DNA of 64,000 bases. It comes from Gammaproteobacteria bacterium (GTDB taxonomy: Bacteria; Pseudomonadota; Gammaproteobacteria; Steroidobacterales; GCA-2729495). Below the pieces are notes generated by a model that was not told where the DNA came from, searched no databases, and worked only from the letters and a program-made list of their open reading frames with translations. The translations under genes were made by a program, and so were the position numbers. The stretch covers positions 24,405 through 88,404 of the forward strand of contig JASLMV010000012.1 in NCBI GenBank assembly GCA_030746435.1. The letters run 5' to 3'. Shown here piece after piece: positions 17,767 through 26,312 of the stretch (its first letter is position 1; every line of letters starts with the position of its first letter).

Positions 17767-18330
17767 ATGAACAGTACTCAAACACTCACGGGACAACTCC
17801 TGGTAGCGATGCCGGGGATGCTCGATCCCAACTTCCGCAACTCAGTCACTTACATCTGCGAACACAGCGATAGCGGAGCGTTGGGCCTGGTTATTAATCA
17901 GCCGCTCGACATGGCGGTTAGCGAAGTGCTGGAACAACTGGAAATGCAGACCACCGATGACGCATTACTGGGCCAGCCGGTTTTGCGTGGCGGACCCGTG
18001 CAGGCGGAACGTGGTTTTGTGCTCCATGAGTCCCCGCACGACTGGGAGGCGACGACCGAAGTCGGTGGGTCCATTTATGTTACGACGTCGCGCGATATTC
18101 TTTCCGACCTTGCCTCCGGCAATGGTCCCGAACGCATGCAGATCGCTCTTGGCTATTCGGGCTGGGATGCGGGTCAACTTGAGGCAGAAATTCTCCAGAA
18201 TGCCTGGCTCACGGTTCCCGCATCAGCCGCAATCGTGTTCGAAACGCCGTTCGAGCAACGCTGGCAGGCGGCGGCAGGTTCCATAGGCGTCGATCTTGCG
18301 TCTATATCGCCCCAAGCCGGACACGCATAA
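17767..18330 (+). CDS. YqgE/AlgH family protein (UPF0301)
   Basis: A 187-residue protein of the YqgE/AlgH family. Family landmarks are LTGQLLVAMPGMLDPNF at the N-terminus, SGALGLVINQPLDM, the PVLRGGPVQAERGFVLH segment and the ALGYSGWDAGQLEAE motif. The molecular function is not established. In Pseudomonas the homologue was named AlgH for effects on alginate. The next gene is ruvX, the near-universal partner. The start at 17767 sits after AAGGATGAGGGC. Confidence 0.93.
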   Translation: MNSTQTLTGQLLVAMPGMLDPNFRNSVTYICEHSDSGALGLVINQPLDMAVSEVLEQLEMQTTDDALLGQPVLRGGPVQAERGFVLHESPHDWEATTEVGGSIYVTTSRDILSDLASGNGPERMQIALGYSGWDAGQLEAEILQNAWLTVPASAAIVFETPFEQRWQAAAGSIGVDLASISPQAGHA

Positions 18331-18342
18331 GCGGCACATCTT

Positions 18343-18801
18343 TTGACTCACAATCCGGACAATCCGCCCCGGAGCCTGCTGGCGCTCGATTTCGGCCTGC
18401 GGCGTATAGGTATTGCCACGGGCTCGCGCATTACGGATTCGGCATCTGCGCTTGCTACGCTCGAATCAAGGGACGGCGAGCCAGACTGGGATGCGCTGGA
18501 CGAGTTCATCCGGGAGTGGAACCCCGACATCTTGCTGCTGGGGCTGCCGATCAGCACGTCGGGTAAAGCCACTGAAATGACTGCAGCCGTGCGGGATTTC
18601 GCTGACTCACTGAAATCCCGCTACGAAATTCCGGTCGAGTTCGTCGATGAGCGGTATACTTCGGCCGAAGCGGAAGCGCTGCTGAAAGAACAGCGCCGTC
18701 TTGGCATAAAAACGAGGCGAGTACAGAAATCCGATATCGACAGCCTCGCGGCGCAGCTGATCGCCGAGAGCTGGATGCGCGAGAATAAAAGCAGGTCCTG
18801 A
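18343..18801 (+). CDS. ruvX: Putative pre-16S rRNA nuclease RuvX/YqgF
   Basis: A 152-residue RNase H-fold nuclease implicated in 16S rRNA 5'-end maturation and formerly viewed as a Holliday junction resolvase. The first strand LALDFGLRRIGIATG carries the catalytic Asp. LLGLPISTSGKATEM and the VDERYTSAEAE segment follow, with a final catalytic Asp in KSDIDSLAAQL. The start appears to be TTG at 18343, since no ATG or GTG lies before the first catalytic strand. It follows yqgE by 12 bp and precedes pyrB by 8 bp. The regulator gene pyrR found here in Pseudomonas is missing. Confidence 0.92.
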   Translation: MTHNPDNPPRSLLALDFGLRRIGIATGSRITDSASALATLESRDGEPDWDALDEFIREWNPDILLLGLPISTSGKATEMTAAVRDFADSLKSRYEIPVEFVDERYTSAEAEALLKEQRRLGIKTRRVQKSDIDSLAAQLIAESWMRENKSRS

Positions 18802-18809
18802 ACCACTGA

Positions 18810-19784
18810 ATGAGCACTGACACAACTTCTTCTTCCCAGTTAACTGAAGATGGGAAGCTCCGTCACCTTATCCGGATCACCGGATTAAGTCGGGATTTTA
18901 TTTCTCGATTGCTCGACAAAGCAGAGTCCTACCAGGTTCCCCCCGGCCAGCCGCCGGCCCGGGACACAGTGCTTAAGGGCCATACCGTCGCCAACCTGTT
19001 TTTCGAACCGAGCACACGCACACGCGCTTCGTTCGAGCTGGCGGCGAAACGTTTAAGCGCTGATGTGCTGAACCTCGACGTCAACATGTCGTCACGCATC
19101 AAGGGCGAAAGCCTGCTCGATACTATCTATACGCTGCAGGCCATGCAGTGCGACATATTCGTAGTGCGCGATGCGAGCGCCGGTATTCCCGACTTTATTA
19201 CCGCAAACGTACAACCAAATGTGAGCGTCCTGAATGCAGGCGAAGCAGATGTGTCGCATCCCACCCAGGGCCTGCTCGACCTGCTGACCATTCGCCAGAG
19301 CAAGGGAACGCTGGACGGCCTTGTCGTAACCGTCATCGGCGACATCGCACACTCGCGCGTTGCCAGGTCCATTTCCGAAGGCCTGGCCATAATGGGCGAC
19401 AACGAACTGCGGCTGGTAGCGCCCAAGGGACTGGAGCCGGATCCCGAACTTTATCCGGGAGCTACTATCGGCAGTGACGTAGACAAGGCCATTACCGACG
19501 CTGATGTAATCATGGCGCTGCGTATTCAACGCGAACGCATCAAGGAAAAATCCAGCCTGATGAGCAACCATGAGTACCTGCAGAAATACGGGCTGACCGA
19601 AGCCCGGATCGAGAAGGCCAAGCCCGACGTGATCGTCATGCATCCGGGTCCTATGAACCGGGACGTGGAAATTGCCGGCCCGGTCGCGGATGGGCCCCGG
19701 TCGGTTATTACCCGGCAGGTTAATAACGGTCTGGCGGTCCGGATGGCAGTGCTGGCCGCGGTCATGGAAGCACGTACCACATGA
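18810..19784 (+). CDS. pyrB: Aspartate carbamoyltransferase catalytic subunit
   Basis: A 324-residue enzyme that condenses carbamoyl phosphate with aspartate in the second step of pyrimidine synthesis. The carbamoyl-phosphate loop FEPSTRTRASFE, the SSRIKGESLLDT loop (the second-subunit active-site Lys region), HPTQGLLDL and the C-terminal HPGPMNRDVEI loop are all present. The family length is normal. An N-terminal Ser/Thr-rich segment of about 12 residues precedes the fold. Its stop overlaps the start of the next gene by four bases. In Pseudomonas a dihydroorotase-like pyrC follows, but here a PyrK-like gene takes that place. Confidence 0.96.
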   Translation: MSTDTTSSSQLTEDGKLRHLIRITGLSRDFISRLLDKAESYQVPPGQPPARDTVLKGHTVANLFFEPSTRTRASFELAAKRLSADVLNLDVNMSSRIKGESLLDTIYTLQAMQCDIFVVRDASAGIPDFITANVQPNVSVLNAGEADVSHPTQGLLDLLTIRQSKGTLDGLVVTVIGDIAHSRVARSISEGLAIMGDNELRLVAPKGLEPDPELYPGATIGSDVDKAITDADVIMALRIQRERIKEKSSLMSNHEYLQKYGLTEARIEKAKPDVIVMHPGPMNRDVEIAGPVADGPRSVITRQVNNGLAVRMAVLAAVMEARTT

Positions 19785-20656
19785 CCAAAGCCCAACGCGA
19801 TACGATTTTCGTCGAGGAAGCGCGCGTCATCGAACACCAATCGTTTCCGGCGGAGCAGTTTGTACTGCGGGTAGAAGCACCGGAATGCGCGCGTACCGCT
19901 GCCGCCGGCAGCTTCGCACACATACGTTGCGATGCTGATATACCGATGCGGCGACCACTGTCGATTATGCGGGCCGACGCGGAAACCGGTGTGATCGATT
20001 TTCTGTACAAGATTGTCGGTGCGGGACTTCGCGCACTCAGCCACGCACGCCCGGGCGACACCCTCAGCATTATGGGTCCGATCGGTAATGGTTTCGTCCC
20101 GGATGACTCGAAACCAAACAAACTGATGATAGGCGGTGGGGTCGGCATTCCGCCGATGGTGTTCCTGGCCGAACAACTGTGTGCAAACCGGGGCAGTGAA
20201 GGCCTCTTCGTGATCATGGGTTCGGAAGTGCCGTTCCCGTTCGAGAAAGTACCGTCACAACTGGACGTCGCGGGCATCGCGCCCGAAGTCAGCGACACCA
20301 TGCCGTTTATCGAGAGCCTCGGAGTACCTGCGCGGCTCGCGAGTCTGCAGGGCTTCGATGGATGCTACAAGGGCTTCGTCACAGATCTCGCGCATGACTG
20401 GCTTAAGGCGCTGGACGAAAACAACCGCAACGGCGCCGAAATATTTGCCTGCGGCCCGGAGCCGATGCTCGAAGCAACCGCAAAACTTGCAGCCAGGTTC
20501 GGCATCCCCTGCCAGCTCTGCCTGGAAGAATTCATGGCCTGTGCAGTGGGTGGCTGTGCCGGCTGCGCGGTACAGGTGCACGGCGAAGACGGTATCGCGA
20601 TGAAGCGCGTATGCGTCGACGGGCCGGTGTTTCCGGCCACGGCAATTTATCCCTGA
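19781..20656 (+). CDS. Dihydroorotate dehydrogenase electron-transfer subunit (PyrK-like)
   Basis: A 291-residue ferredoxin-NADP reductase-fold protein. The FAD motif RPLS lies at residues 58-61, and the pyridine-nucleotide loop IGGGVGIPP at 117-125. ACGPEPML near 223-230 leads to the C-terminal [2Fe-2S] ligands Cys254, Cys259, Cys262 and Cys278 in the family pattern ending RVCVDGPVF. PyrK passes electrons from dihydroorotate dehydrogenase type 1B to NAD. It is translationally coupled to pyrB (ATGA overlap), which supports a pyrimidine role. No pyrD lies in the window. Gammaproteobacteria usually use the quinone-linked class 2 enzyme, so the partner of this subunit is an open question. Related flavin reductases of unknown partner are an alternative. 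Confidence 0.85.
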   Translation: MTKAQRDTIFVEEARVIEHQSFPAEQFVLRVEAPECARTAAAGSFAHIRCDADIPMRRPLSIMRADAETGVIDFLYKIVGAGLRALSHARPGDTLSIMGPIGNGFVPDDSKPNKLMIGGGVGIPPMVFLAEQLCANRGSEGLFVIMGSEVPFPFEKVPSQLDVAGIAPEVSDTMPFIESLGVPARLASLQGFDGCYKGFVTDLAHDWLKALDENNRNGAEIFACGPEPMLEATAKLAARFGIPCQLCLEEFMACAVGGCAGCAVQVHGEDGIAMKRVCVDGPVFPATAIYP

Positions 20657-20671
20657 GAAAAGTAGCCGGCT

Positions 20672-21727
20672 TTAGCTGAAGTGGATGCTGGCTTCGAGGT
20701 TAGTGCGCGAGTCCGCATTCGCCAGCGCTTCGTCCATGCCAATCTTGCCCTGCTTGTAAAGTTCGAGCAGCGCGGAATCGAAACTCTGCATACCCTGTTC
20801 CGAACTCTGCGCGAATGCTTCCTTGACCTGCGCGATTTCGCCACGGTTGATCAGTTCCGCTACATGCGGGGTATTGAGCATGACCTCAACAGCGGCGACA
20901 CGCTTACCTTCGGTACTGCGAACCAGGCGCTGGGAAATGATAGCCCGCAGGTACTGCGACAGATCCATGAAAATCTGGCGATGCTGGTCCTGCGGAAACA
21001 TGTTGATGATCCTGTCCAGTGTCTCGGGCGAGTTATTGGCATGCAGTGTCGTGATAACCAGGTGACCGGTTCCCGCGAGGTTTAATGCTGCTTCCATGGA
21101 CTCGCGGTCGCGAATCTCGCCGATAAATATCACGTCGGGCGCTTCGCGCATGGCGCTCTTCAACGCCCGGGCATAACTCCTGGTATCAATACCGATTTCG
21201 CGCTGGTTTATGATCGAACGCTTGTTTGGGTGCAGAAACTCGATCGGGTCCTCAATCGTAATGATGTGCGAAGAGGTCCGCTCGTTGCGGAAATTGATCA
21301 TACCCGCCAGCGTCGTCGACTTACCGCAGCCGGTTGCACCGACCATCATGATCAGACCGCGCCGGAACATGACCAGTTCCTTGAGTATCGGCGGCATAAA
21401 CAGCTCGTCGAGGTCGGGCAGGTCGGCACTGATATAGCGCAGCACCATCCCGATGTTGCCACGCTGATGAAAAATATTGACCCGGAAGCGGCCCAGTTTC
21501 GGCTTGGAGATAGCGAAGTCGATTTCCAGTTCGCGGCTAAATTCTTCCAGCTGATCCTCGTCCATGAGTTCCATGGCTGCCTGCTTGACCATCTTGGGTG
21601 TTAGCTCGAGCTTGTTGACCGGCATGATTTTGCCATCAATCTTGATCTTTACGGGTGCGAAACAAGTGAAGAACAGGTCAGAGGCACGCTTCTCCACCAT
21701 CAATTTGAATAAGGGTTGTACGTTCAT
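20672..21727 (-). CDS. Third PilT/PilU-family retraction ATPase
   Basis: A 351-residue secretion-type ATPase. Walker A GATGCGKST is at residues 130-138, then an Asp box (ITIEDPIEFLH), Walker B DVIFIGEIRD, and a His box (TLHANNSPETLDR). N-terminal SDLFFTCFAPVKIKIDG resembles the PilU/PilT N-domain. Both this protein and the next one upstream share the Cys in Walker A, so this is probably a PilU paralogue. It lacks the C-terminal AIRNLIRE motif of PilT, having PHVAELINRGE instead. It is the last of three adjacent paralogues and converges with the PyrK-like gene with a 15 bp gap. It may act with PilT on retraction force or be specialised. Confidence 0.88.
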   Translation of the reverse strand: MNVQPLFKLMVEKRASDLFFTCFAPVKIKIDGKIMPVNKLELTPKMVKQAAMELMDEDQLEEFSRELEIDFAISKPKLGRFRVNIFHQRGNIGMVLRYISADLPDLDELFMPPILKELVMFRRGLIMMVGATGCGKSTTLAGMINFRNERTSSHIITIEDPIEFLHPNKRSIINQREIGIDTRSYARALKSAMREAPDVIFIGEIRDRESMEAALNLAGTGHLVITTLHANNSPETLDRIINMFPQDQHRQIFMDLSQYLRAIISQRLVRSTEGKRVAAVEVMLNTPHVAELINRGEIAQVKEAFAQSSEQGMQSFDSALLELYKQGKIGMDEALANADSRTNLEASIHFS

Positions 21728-21772
21728 CTTATCGTTCCCTGGAACCCTGTGCGCCTATTCCTGATCGATGCG

Positions 21773-22936
21773 CTAGACACCAATGGATTCACCCTGATCT
21801 TCCTCGACCAGGCCAAGACCTTCATCGATGGCATTTGGATTATTCTCCGCACGCTTGCTTTCCAGCTTGATGCGTAATCGCACTTCGTTCTTGGAATCGG
21901 CGTTGAGTATTGCTTCCTCGTAGCTGATCGAACCGTCTTCGAAAAGATCAAACAGAGCCTGGTCAAAGGTGTTCATGCCCAGGCGGTTGGACTTCTTCAT
22001 GACTTCTTTCAGCTCCGCTACCTCACCCTTGAAGATGAGATTGGAAACCAACGGTGTTTGCATCAGGATTTCCGTCGCAGCGATCCGGCCTTCGCCCGAC
22101 TCGCGCGGTAACAGGCGCTGCGAAATAATGGACTTGATGTTCAGCGACATGTCCATCAGCAACTGGCTGCGCTTCTCCTCCGGGAAGAAGTTGATGACGC
22201 GGTCGAGTGCCTGGTTCGCGCTGTTGGCGTGCAGGGTGGCAAGGCAGAGGTGGCCTGTCTCGGCGAATTGAATGCCGTACTCCATCGTCTCGCGGTCACG
22301 GATCTCGCCGATCAGGATCACGTCCGGCGCCTGGCGCAGGGTGTTCTTCAGCGCCGCGTGCCAGTCTGCGGTGTCGACACCTATTTCGCGGTGCGTCATA
22401 ACGCACTGGTCGTGCGGATGCACGTATTCGACCGGATCCTCGATCGTCACGATGTGGCCGCGCGTATTGGCATTCCGGTGGCCGATCATCGCGGCCAGCG
22501 TCGTGGACTTGCCGCAGCCCGTCGAACCGACCAGGATTACAAGGCCGCGCTTGGTCATGGCAATGTCATTGAGGATCGGCGGCAGTTCGAGGTCTTCGAC
22601 CGTCGGGATTTCCGTTACGATCCGACGCAGGACCGCGCCCACCTGGCCCTGCTGAATAAATGCGCTCACACGAAAACGGCCGATTCCCTGGGGAAAGATG
22701 GAAAAGTTGCATTCCTGGGTAGCGTCAAACTGCTTCGCCTGTTTATCGTTCATGATGGAACGAACAATGATTGCGCTCTGGTCCGCGGTAAGGCTTTGCT
22801 CTGCGGCCCGGTGAATTTCGCCATCGATCTTTATGGCAGGCGGGAACCCGGCGGTGATGAACAGGTCGGAACCGTTCTTGGCAACCATTTTCTTGAGCAG
22901 TGTCTGCATCATTCTTGTTGCCTGATCGCGTTCCAT
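21773..22936 (-). CDS. pilU: Type IV pilus accessory retraction ATPase PilU
   Basis: A 387-residue hexameric motor protein. SDLFITAGFPPAIKIDG is near the start, Walker A GSTGCGKST at residues 137-145, Asp box TIEDPVEYVHPHDQ, Walker B DVILIGEIRDRETM, and His box ATLHANSANQALDRVINFFP. An acidic C-terminal tail of about 45 residues follows. The ECNFSI and GRFRVSAF segments and length agree with PilU. It is a PilT-dependent retraction ATPase in Pseudomonas and Vibrio. It lies 52 bp downstream of pilT and 45 bp before the third paralogue. Confidence 0.92.
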   Translation of the reverse strand: MERDQATRMMQTLLKKMVAKNGSDLFITAGFPPAIKIDGEIHRAAEQSLTADQSAIIVRSIMNDKQAKQFDATQECNFSIFPQGIGRFRVSAFIQQGQVGAVLRRIVTEIPTVEDLELPPILNDIAMTKRGLVILVGSTGCGKSTTLAAMIGHRNANTRGHIVTIEDPVEYVHPHDQCVMTHREIGVDTADWHAALKNTLRQAPDVILIGEIRDRETMEYGIQFAETGHLCLATLHANSANQALDRVINFFPEEKRSQLLMDMSLNIKSIISQRLLPRESGEGRIAATEILMQTPLVSNLIFKGEVAELKEVMKKSNRLGMNTFDQALFDLFEDGSISYEEAILNADSKNEVRLRIKLESKRAENNPNAIDEGLGLVEEDQGESIGV

Positions 22937-22988
22937 CGCTTGCCTCCTTTAGTTCCTTAAACCTTTGTACTGATCTGCCCCGGGCCGA

Positions 22989-24029
22989 TCAGAAATCTTC
23001 CTTGTTAGCGGCGCGGAAGCGCGCTTCTTCCTTACTGATGACGCCCTTCGACATCAGCTCCTGCAGGTTCTGATCAAGAGTCTGCATGCCGCTCGACTGG
23101 CCGGTCTGAATTGCCGAATACATCTGCGCGATCTTGCCCTCACGGATCAGGTTACGAATGGCAGGTGTGCCGATCATGATCTCGTGGGCAGCTACACGGC
23201 CGCCGCCGTTACGTTTCAGCAGTGTCTGTGAAATAACGGCACGCAGGGATTCAGACAACATGGAGCGGACCATTTCCTTCTCGCCAGCCGGAAACACGTC
23301 GACCACACGGTCGATAGTCTTGGCGGCTGAACTGGTGTGCAGCGTGCCGAACACAAGGTGGCCGGTCTCGGCAGCCGTCAGCGCCAGCCGGATGGTTTCC
23401 AGGTCGCGCAGCTCACCGACCAGGATTACGTCCGGGTCTTCGCGCAGTGCCGAACGCAGTGCTTCCGAGAAGCCATGTGTATCACGGTGCACCTCACGCT
23501 GGTTAATGAGCGATCGCTGGCTCTCGTGAACGAACTCGATAGGGTCCTCGATCGTGAGGATATGATCGGGTTTGTTCTCGTTGATGTAGTTGATCATCGC
23601 GGCAAGCGTTGTCGATTTACCTGAACCCGTGGGTCCGGTGACCAGCACAATGCCGCGCGGATGCATGGAAATATCCTTGAAGATGGCCGGAGCCTGCAGG
23701 TCCTCCAGCGTCAGGATGTCCGAAGGAATCGTACGGAAGACGGCGCCGGCACCGCGCATCTGGTTAAACGCGTTAACACGAAAACGGGCCAGCTTGGGTA
23801 TCTCGAAGGAAAAATCGGTCTCGAGGTATTCCTCAAAGTCCTTACGCTGCTTATCGTTCATGATGTCGTAGATCATGCTGTGTACATCTTTGTGCGTCAG
23901 CGGCGGCATATTTACGCGCTTGACGTCGCCGTCGACGCGAATCATCGGCGGCACTCCCGACGAAATGTGAAGGTCTGAAGCGTTGTTCTTAACGGAAAAC
24001 GCCAGTAATTGCGCAATATCTACTGCCAT
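22989..24029 (-). CDS. pilT: Type IV pilus retraction ATPase PilT
   Basis: A 346-residue motor that depolymerises type IV pili to power twitching. It has SDLHISSGVPPMIRVDG near residue 18, Walker A GPTGSGKST at 132-140, Asp box LTIEDPIEFVH, Walker B VILVGELRD at 201-209, and His box GTLHTSSAAKTIDR. The PilT-specific C-terminal motif AIRNLIRE, required for retraction in P. aeruginosa, is intact. It is the first gene of the three-ATPase set and is divergent from yggS, as in Pseudomonas. Confidence 0.97.
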   Translation of the reverse strand: MAVDIAQLLAFSVKNNASDLHISSGVPPMIRVDGDVKRVNMPPLTHKDVHSMIYDIMNDKQRKDFEEYLETDFSFEIPKLARFRVNAFNQMRGAGAVFRTIPSDILTLEDLQAPAIFKDISMHPRGIVLVTGPTGSGKSTTLAAMINYINENKPDHILTIEDPIEFVHESQRSLINQREVHRDTHGFSEALRSALREDPDVILVGELRDLETIRLALTAAETGHLVFGTLHTSSAAKTIDRVVDVFPAGEKEMVRSMLSESLRAVISQTLLKRNGGGRVAAHEIMIGTPAIRNLIREGKIAQMYSAIQTGQSSGMQTLDQNLQELMSKGVISKEEARFRAANKEDF

Positions 24030-24128
24030 CTCAATTCCCTGAGTTAAAGCATTCCGGTTCCCGTCAGGTAAGAGTTACCATAACGGTTAAGGCTGAAAGC
24101 CAGTATATTCATTGCCTCGGGAGGTATC

Positions 24129-24812
24129 GTGACGCGTTTCACGAAACACTTAACGGATTTGAAATCACGCATTCGGGCCGCCTCAGAGCTTGCCGGCAGA
24201 AATGAGAACGACGTCTCAATTTTGGCAGTCAGCAAGCGCCACGGCGTTGACGCAGTTCACGAGGCTGTAAGCGCTGGCCTGCGTGCGATGGGCGAAAACT
24301 ACGTGCAGGAGGCCCTGGAGAAGATGCCTCTCTGCGACCCGTCCGTCGAGTGGCATTTCATCGGCCGAATCCAGTCCAACAAGACCCGGCAGATCGCCGG
24401 GAATTTCAGCTGGGTGCAGACCGTATGCACAGACAGGATAGCCCGGCGCCTCGGCGAGCAGCGGCCGGAGGACCTGCCTCCACTGAATGTTTGCGTGCAG
24501 GTGTGCATCGACGGTGACACGACCCATGGCGGTGTAATGCCGGACGAGGCGGCCGGGCTGTGCCGGATCATCGAAGAACTGCCGCGGCTTAAGCTGCGCG
24601 GTCTCATGACCATACCGGTGGCGGCAGACAACCCCGAGGCGCAACGCATCCCCTTTCGGGCGCTCAGGGAACTGCGGGACGAACTCGCAGCCGCCGGGCA
24701 CGAACTGGACACCCTGTCCATGGGCATGACCGGCGACCTCGAAGCGGCGGTACTCGAAGGCAGCACCATGCTGCGGATTGGTACCGCCCTGTTCGGTCCG
24801 CGTCCCGTTTAG
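24129..24812 (+). CDS. PLP homeostasis protein (YggS/PROSC family)
   Basis: A 227-residue single-domain PLP-binding protein with an alanine-racemase-type barrel. The N-terminal AVSKRHGVDAVHEAV contains the PLP lysine. GENYVQEA, WHFIGRIQSNKTRQIA and the phosphate-binding C-terminal MGMTGDLEAAV segment are present. It buffers PLP and affects amino acid pools. The start is GTG at 24129, with GGAGG about 6 bases upstream. proC is the next gene, the usual partnership. Confidence 0.95.
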   Translation: MTRFTKHLTDLKSRIRAASELAGRNENDVSILAVSKRHGVDAVHEAVSAGLRAMGENYVQEALEKMPLCDPSVEWHFIGRIQSNKTRQIAGNFSWVQTVCTDRIARRLGEQRPEDLPPLNVCVQVCIDGDTTHGGVMPDEAAGLCRIIEELPRLKLRGLMTIPVAADNPEAQRIPFRALRELRDELAAAGHELDTLSMGMTGDLEAAVLEGSTMLRIGTALFGPRPV

Positions 24813-24851
24813 GCTACTCTTGAGTTCCCACCCCCAGGCCCGGGATTCGAC

Positions 24852-25691
24852 ATGAGCGACTACAGGCAGGTCCAGATCGGCTTTATCGGCGGCGGCAATA
24901 TGGCGCAGGCCATAATCCGTGGCCTGCTCACTGCGGGCCACGCTGCAAACAGTATCGCGGTCGCCGAACCAGCTGAGCCCCAGCAGCAGGCAATAGCCAG
25001 GCTAAGCGATGCAATAGGACTAACAGCTGACAATGCGAGTGTCGCCGCTGCGAGTGAGTTACTGGTACTGGCGGTCAAACCGCAGGTCATGGCAGATGTG
25101 TGTGAGGCACTTGGCAGTGTGGACCGCAAGCAGCAGCAAACGATGGTTTCGGTCGCGGCGGGAATAACGCTTGAATCGCTCGCCGGGTGGTTAGGCACGG
25201 CTACTTCCATCGTGCGGGTAATGCCCAATCAACCAGCGATGGTCGCCGAGGGTATGTCCGGCCTGTGCGCCAGCCAGTCCGTTTCCGACACTGGTCGGGA
25301 ACACGCCACCTATCTGATGGAAGCCACGGGCAAGACGGTCTGGCTCGATGACGAAACGCTGATGGATGCGGTTACGGCCATCTCGGGCAGCGGGCCGGCA
25401 TATTTTTATCTCGTCATGGAAATCCTGCAGGAAGTCGCCGAAGAATTTGGTTTCGATTCGGATACAGCTCATCTGCTGAGCACGCAAACGGGTCTGGGCG
25501 CGAGCCGGGTCGCCGGTGAAGAAAGCGAATCGCTGGCAGCGTTGCGCCAACGGGTATCTTCACCGGGCGGCACAACGGAGGCAGCACTTGCATCACTTGA
25601 GGATGCAGGTATCCGTGATATGTTTCGCAAAGCACTCATAGCCGCACGCAACCGGTCGGTCGAACTCGGCAAAGCTCAGGGTAACGATTAG
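24852..25691 (+). CDS. proC: Pyrroline-5-carboxylate reductase
   Basis: A 279-residue NAD(P)H-dependent enzyme catalysing the last step of proline synthesis. The dinucleotide fold IGFIGGGNMAQAIIRGLL is at the N-terminus. VLAVKPQ and RVMPNQPAMVAEG follow, then SGSGPAYFYLVMEIL and the C-terminal RVSSPGGTTEAAL motif. It lies 39 bp after yggS and 4 bp before yggT, indicating one transcript. Confidence 0.97.
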   Translation: MSDYRQVQIGFIGGGNMAQAIIRGLLTAGHAANSIAVAEPAEPQQQAIARLSDAIGLTADNASVAAASELLVLAVKPQVMADVCEALGSVDRKQQQTMVSVAAGITLESLAGWLGTATSIVRVMPNQPAMVAEGMSGLCASQSVSDTGREHATYLMEATGKTVWLDDETLMDAVTAISGSGPAYFYLVMEILQEVAEEFGFDSDTAHLLSTQTGLGASRVAGEESESLAALRQRVSSPGGTTEAALASLEDAGIRDMFRKALIAARNRSVELGKAQGND

Positions 25692-25695
25692 CAAT

Positions 25696-26292
25696 ATGGC
25701 AAACGGTCTCGTCTACATTCTTCAATCATTGATAGGCTTGTACCTGCTGGCATTTGTCTTACGGCTGGGCATGCACTGGGCACGCTCCGACTTTCGTAAT
25801 CCCATCGTCCAGTTTGTGCTGACAGTAACTAACCCGCTTGTGTTGCCGCTGCGCAGGTTTGTCCCCCCGGTTTACAAGATCGATACCTCCACCCTGGTCA
25901 TATTTTTCCTGTTGCAGTGGGCGGCCATGGGCATCCTTGCCCCCCTCGCCTGCCAGACTTCGCCGGGCATCGCAACGGTCCTCGGTCTGACCGTAGTTGC
26001 AGGGCTGCGCCTGACGCTGAACGTTTATACCTTTATCATTTTCGGTTACGTCATCCTGAGCTGGATCGGCCAGGGTAGTTACAACCCGTCTATCGCCATG
26101 ATCAGCGGTTTGCTGCGTAGCCTGGCCGAACCGATGCTCGCGCCGTTCCGGCGGATCATCCCGCCGATAGGTGGCTTCGATCTGTCTCCCATATTTCTGC
26201 TTATTGGTCTGCAGGCACTGGCGCAGACACTGGTCACCCCGGCCGTTCGGCTTGCGAGGCCCTTTCTCTGTCAGATCGGTGTGATTATCTAG
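25696..26292 (+). CDS. YggT family membrane protein
   Basis: A 198-residue integral membrane protein built from two YggT repeats. Each ends in a re-entrant Pro-rich motif: NPLVLPLRRFVPP near residues 50-62 and AEPMLAPFRRIIPPIGGFDLSP near 135-155. Hydrophobic segments flank each repeat. The family is linked to osmotic and ion stress, or to cell division in other lineages, but is not biochemically defined. It is the last gene of the yggS-proC-yggT run. Its stop is 20 bp from a convergent gene. Confidence 0.92.
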   Translation: MANGLVYILQSLIGLYLLAFVLRLGMHWARSDFRNPIVQFVLTVTNPLVLPLRRFVPPVYKIDTSTLVIFFLLQWAAMGILAPLACQTSPGIATVLGLTVVAGLRLTLNVYTFIIFGYVILSWIGQGSYNPSIAMISGLLRSLAEPMLAPFRRIIPPIGGFDLSPIFLLIGLQALAQTLVTPAVRLARPFLCQIGVII

Positions 26293-26312
26293 TTTACTGA
26301 GTCCGTGCCTGT

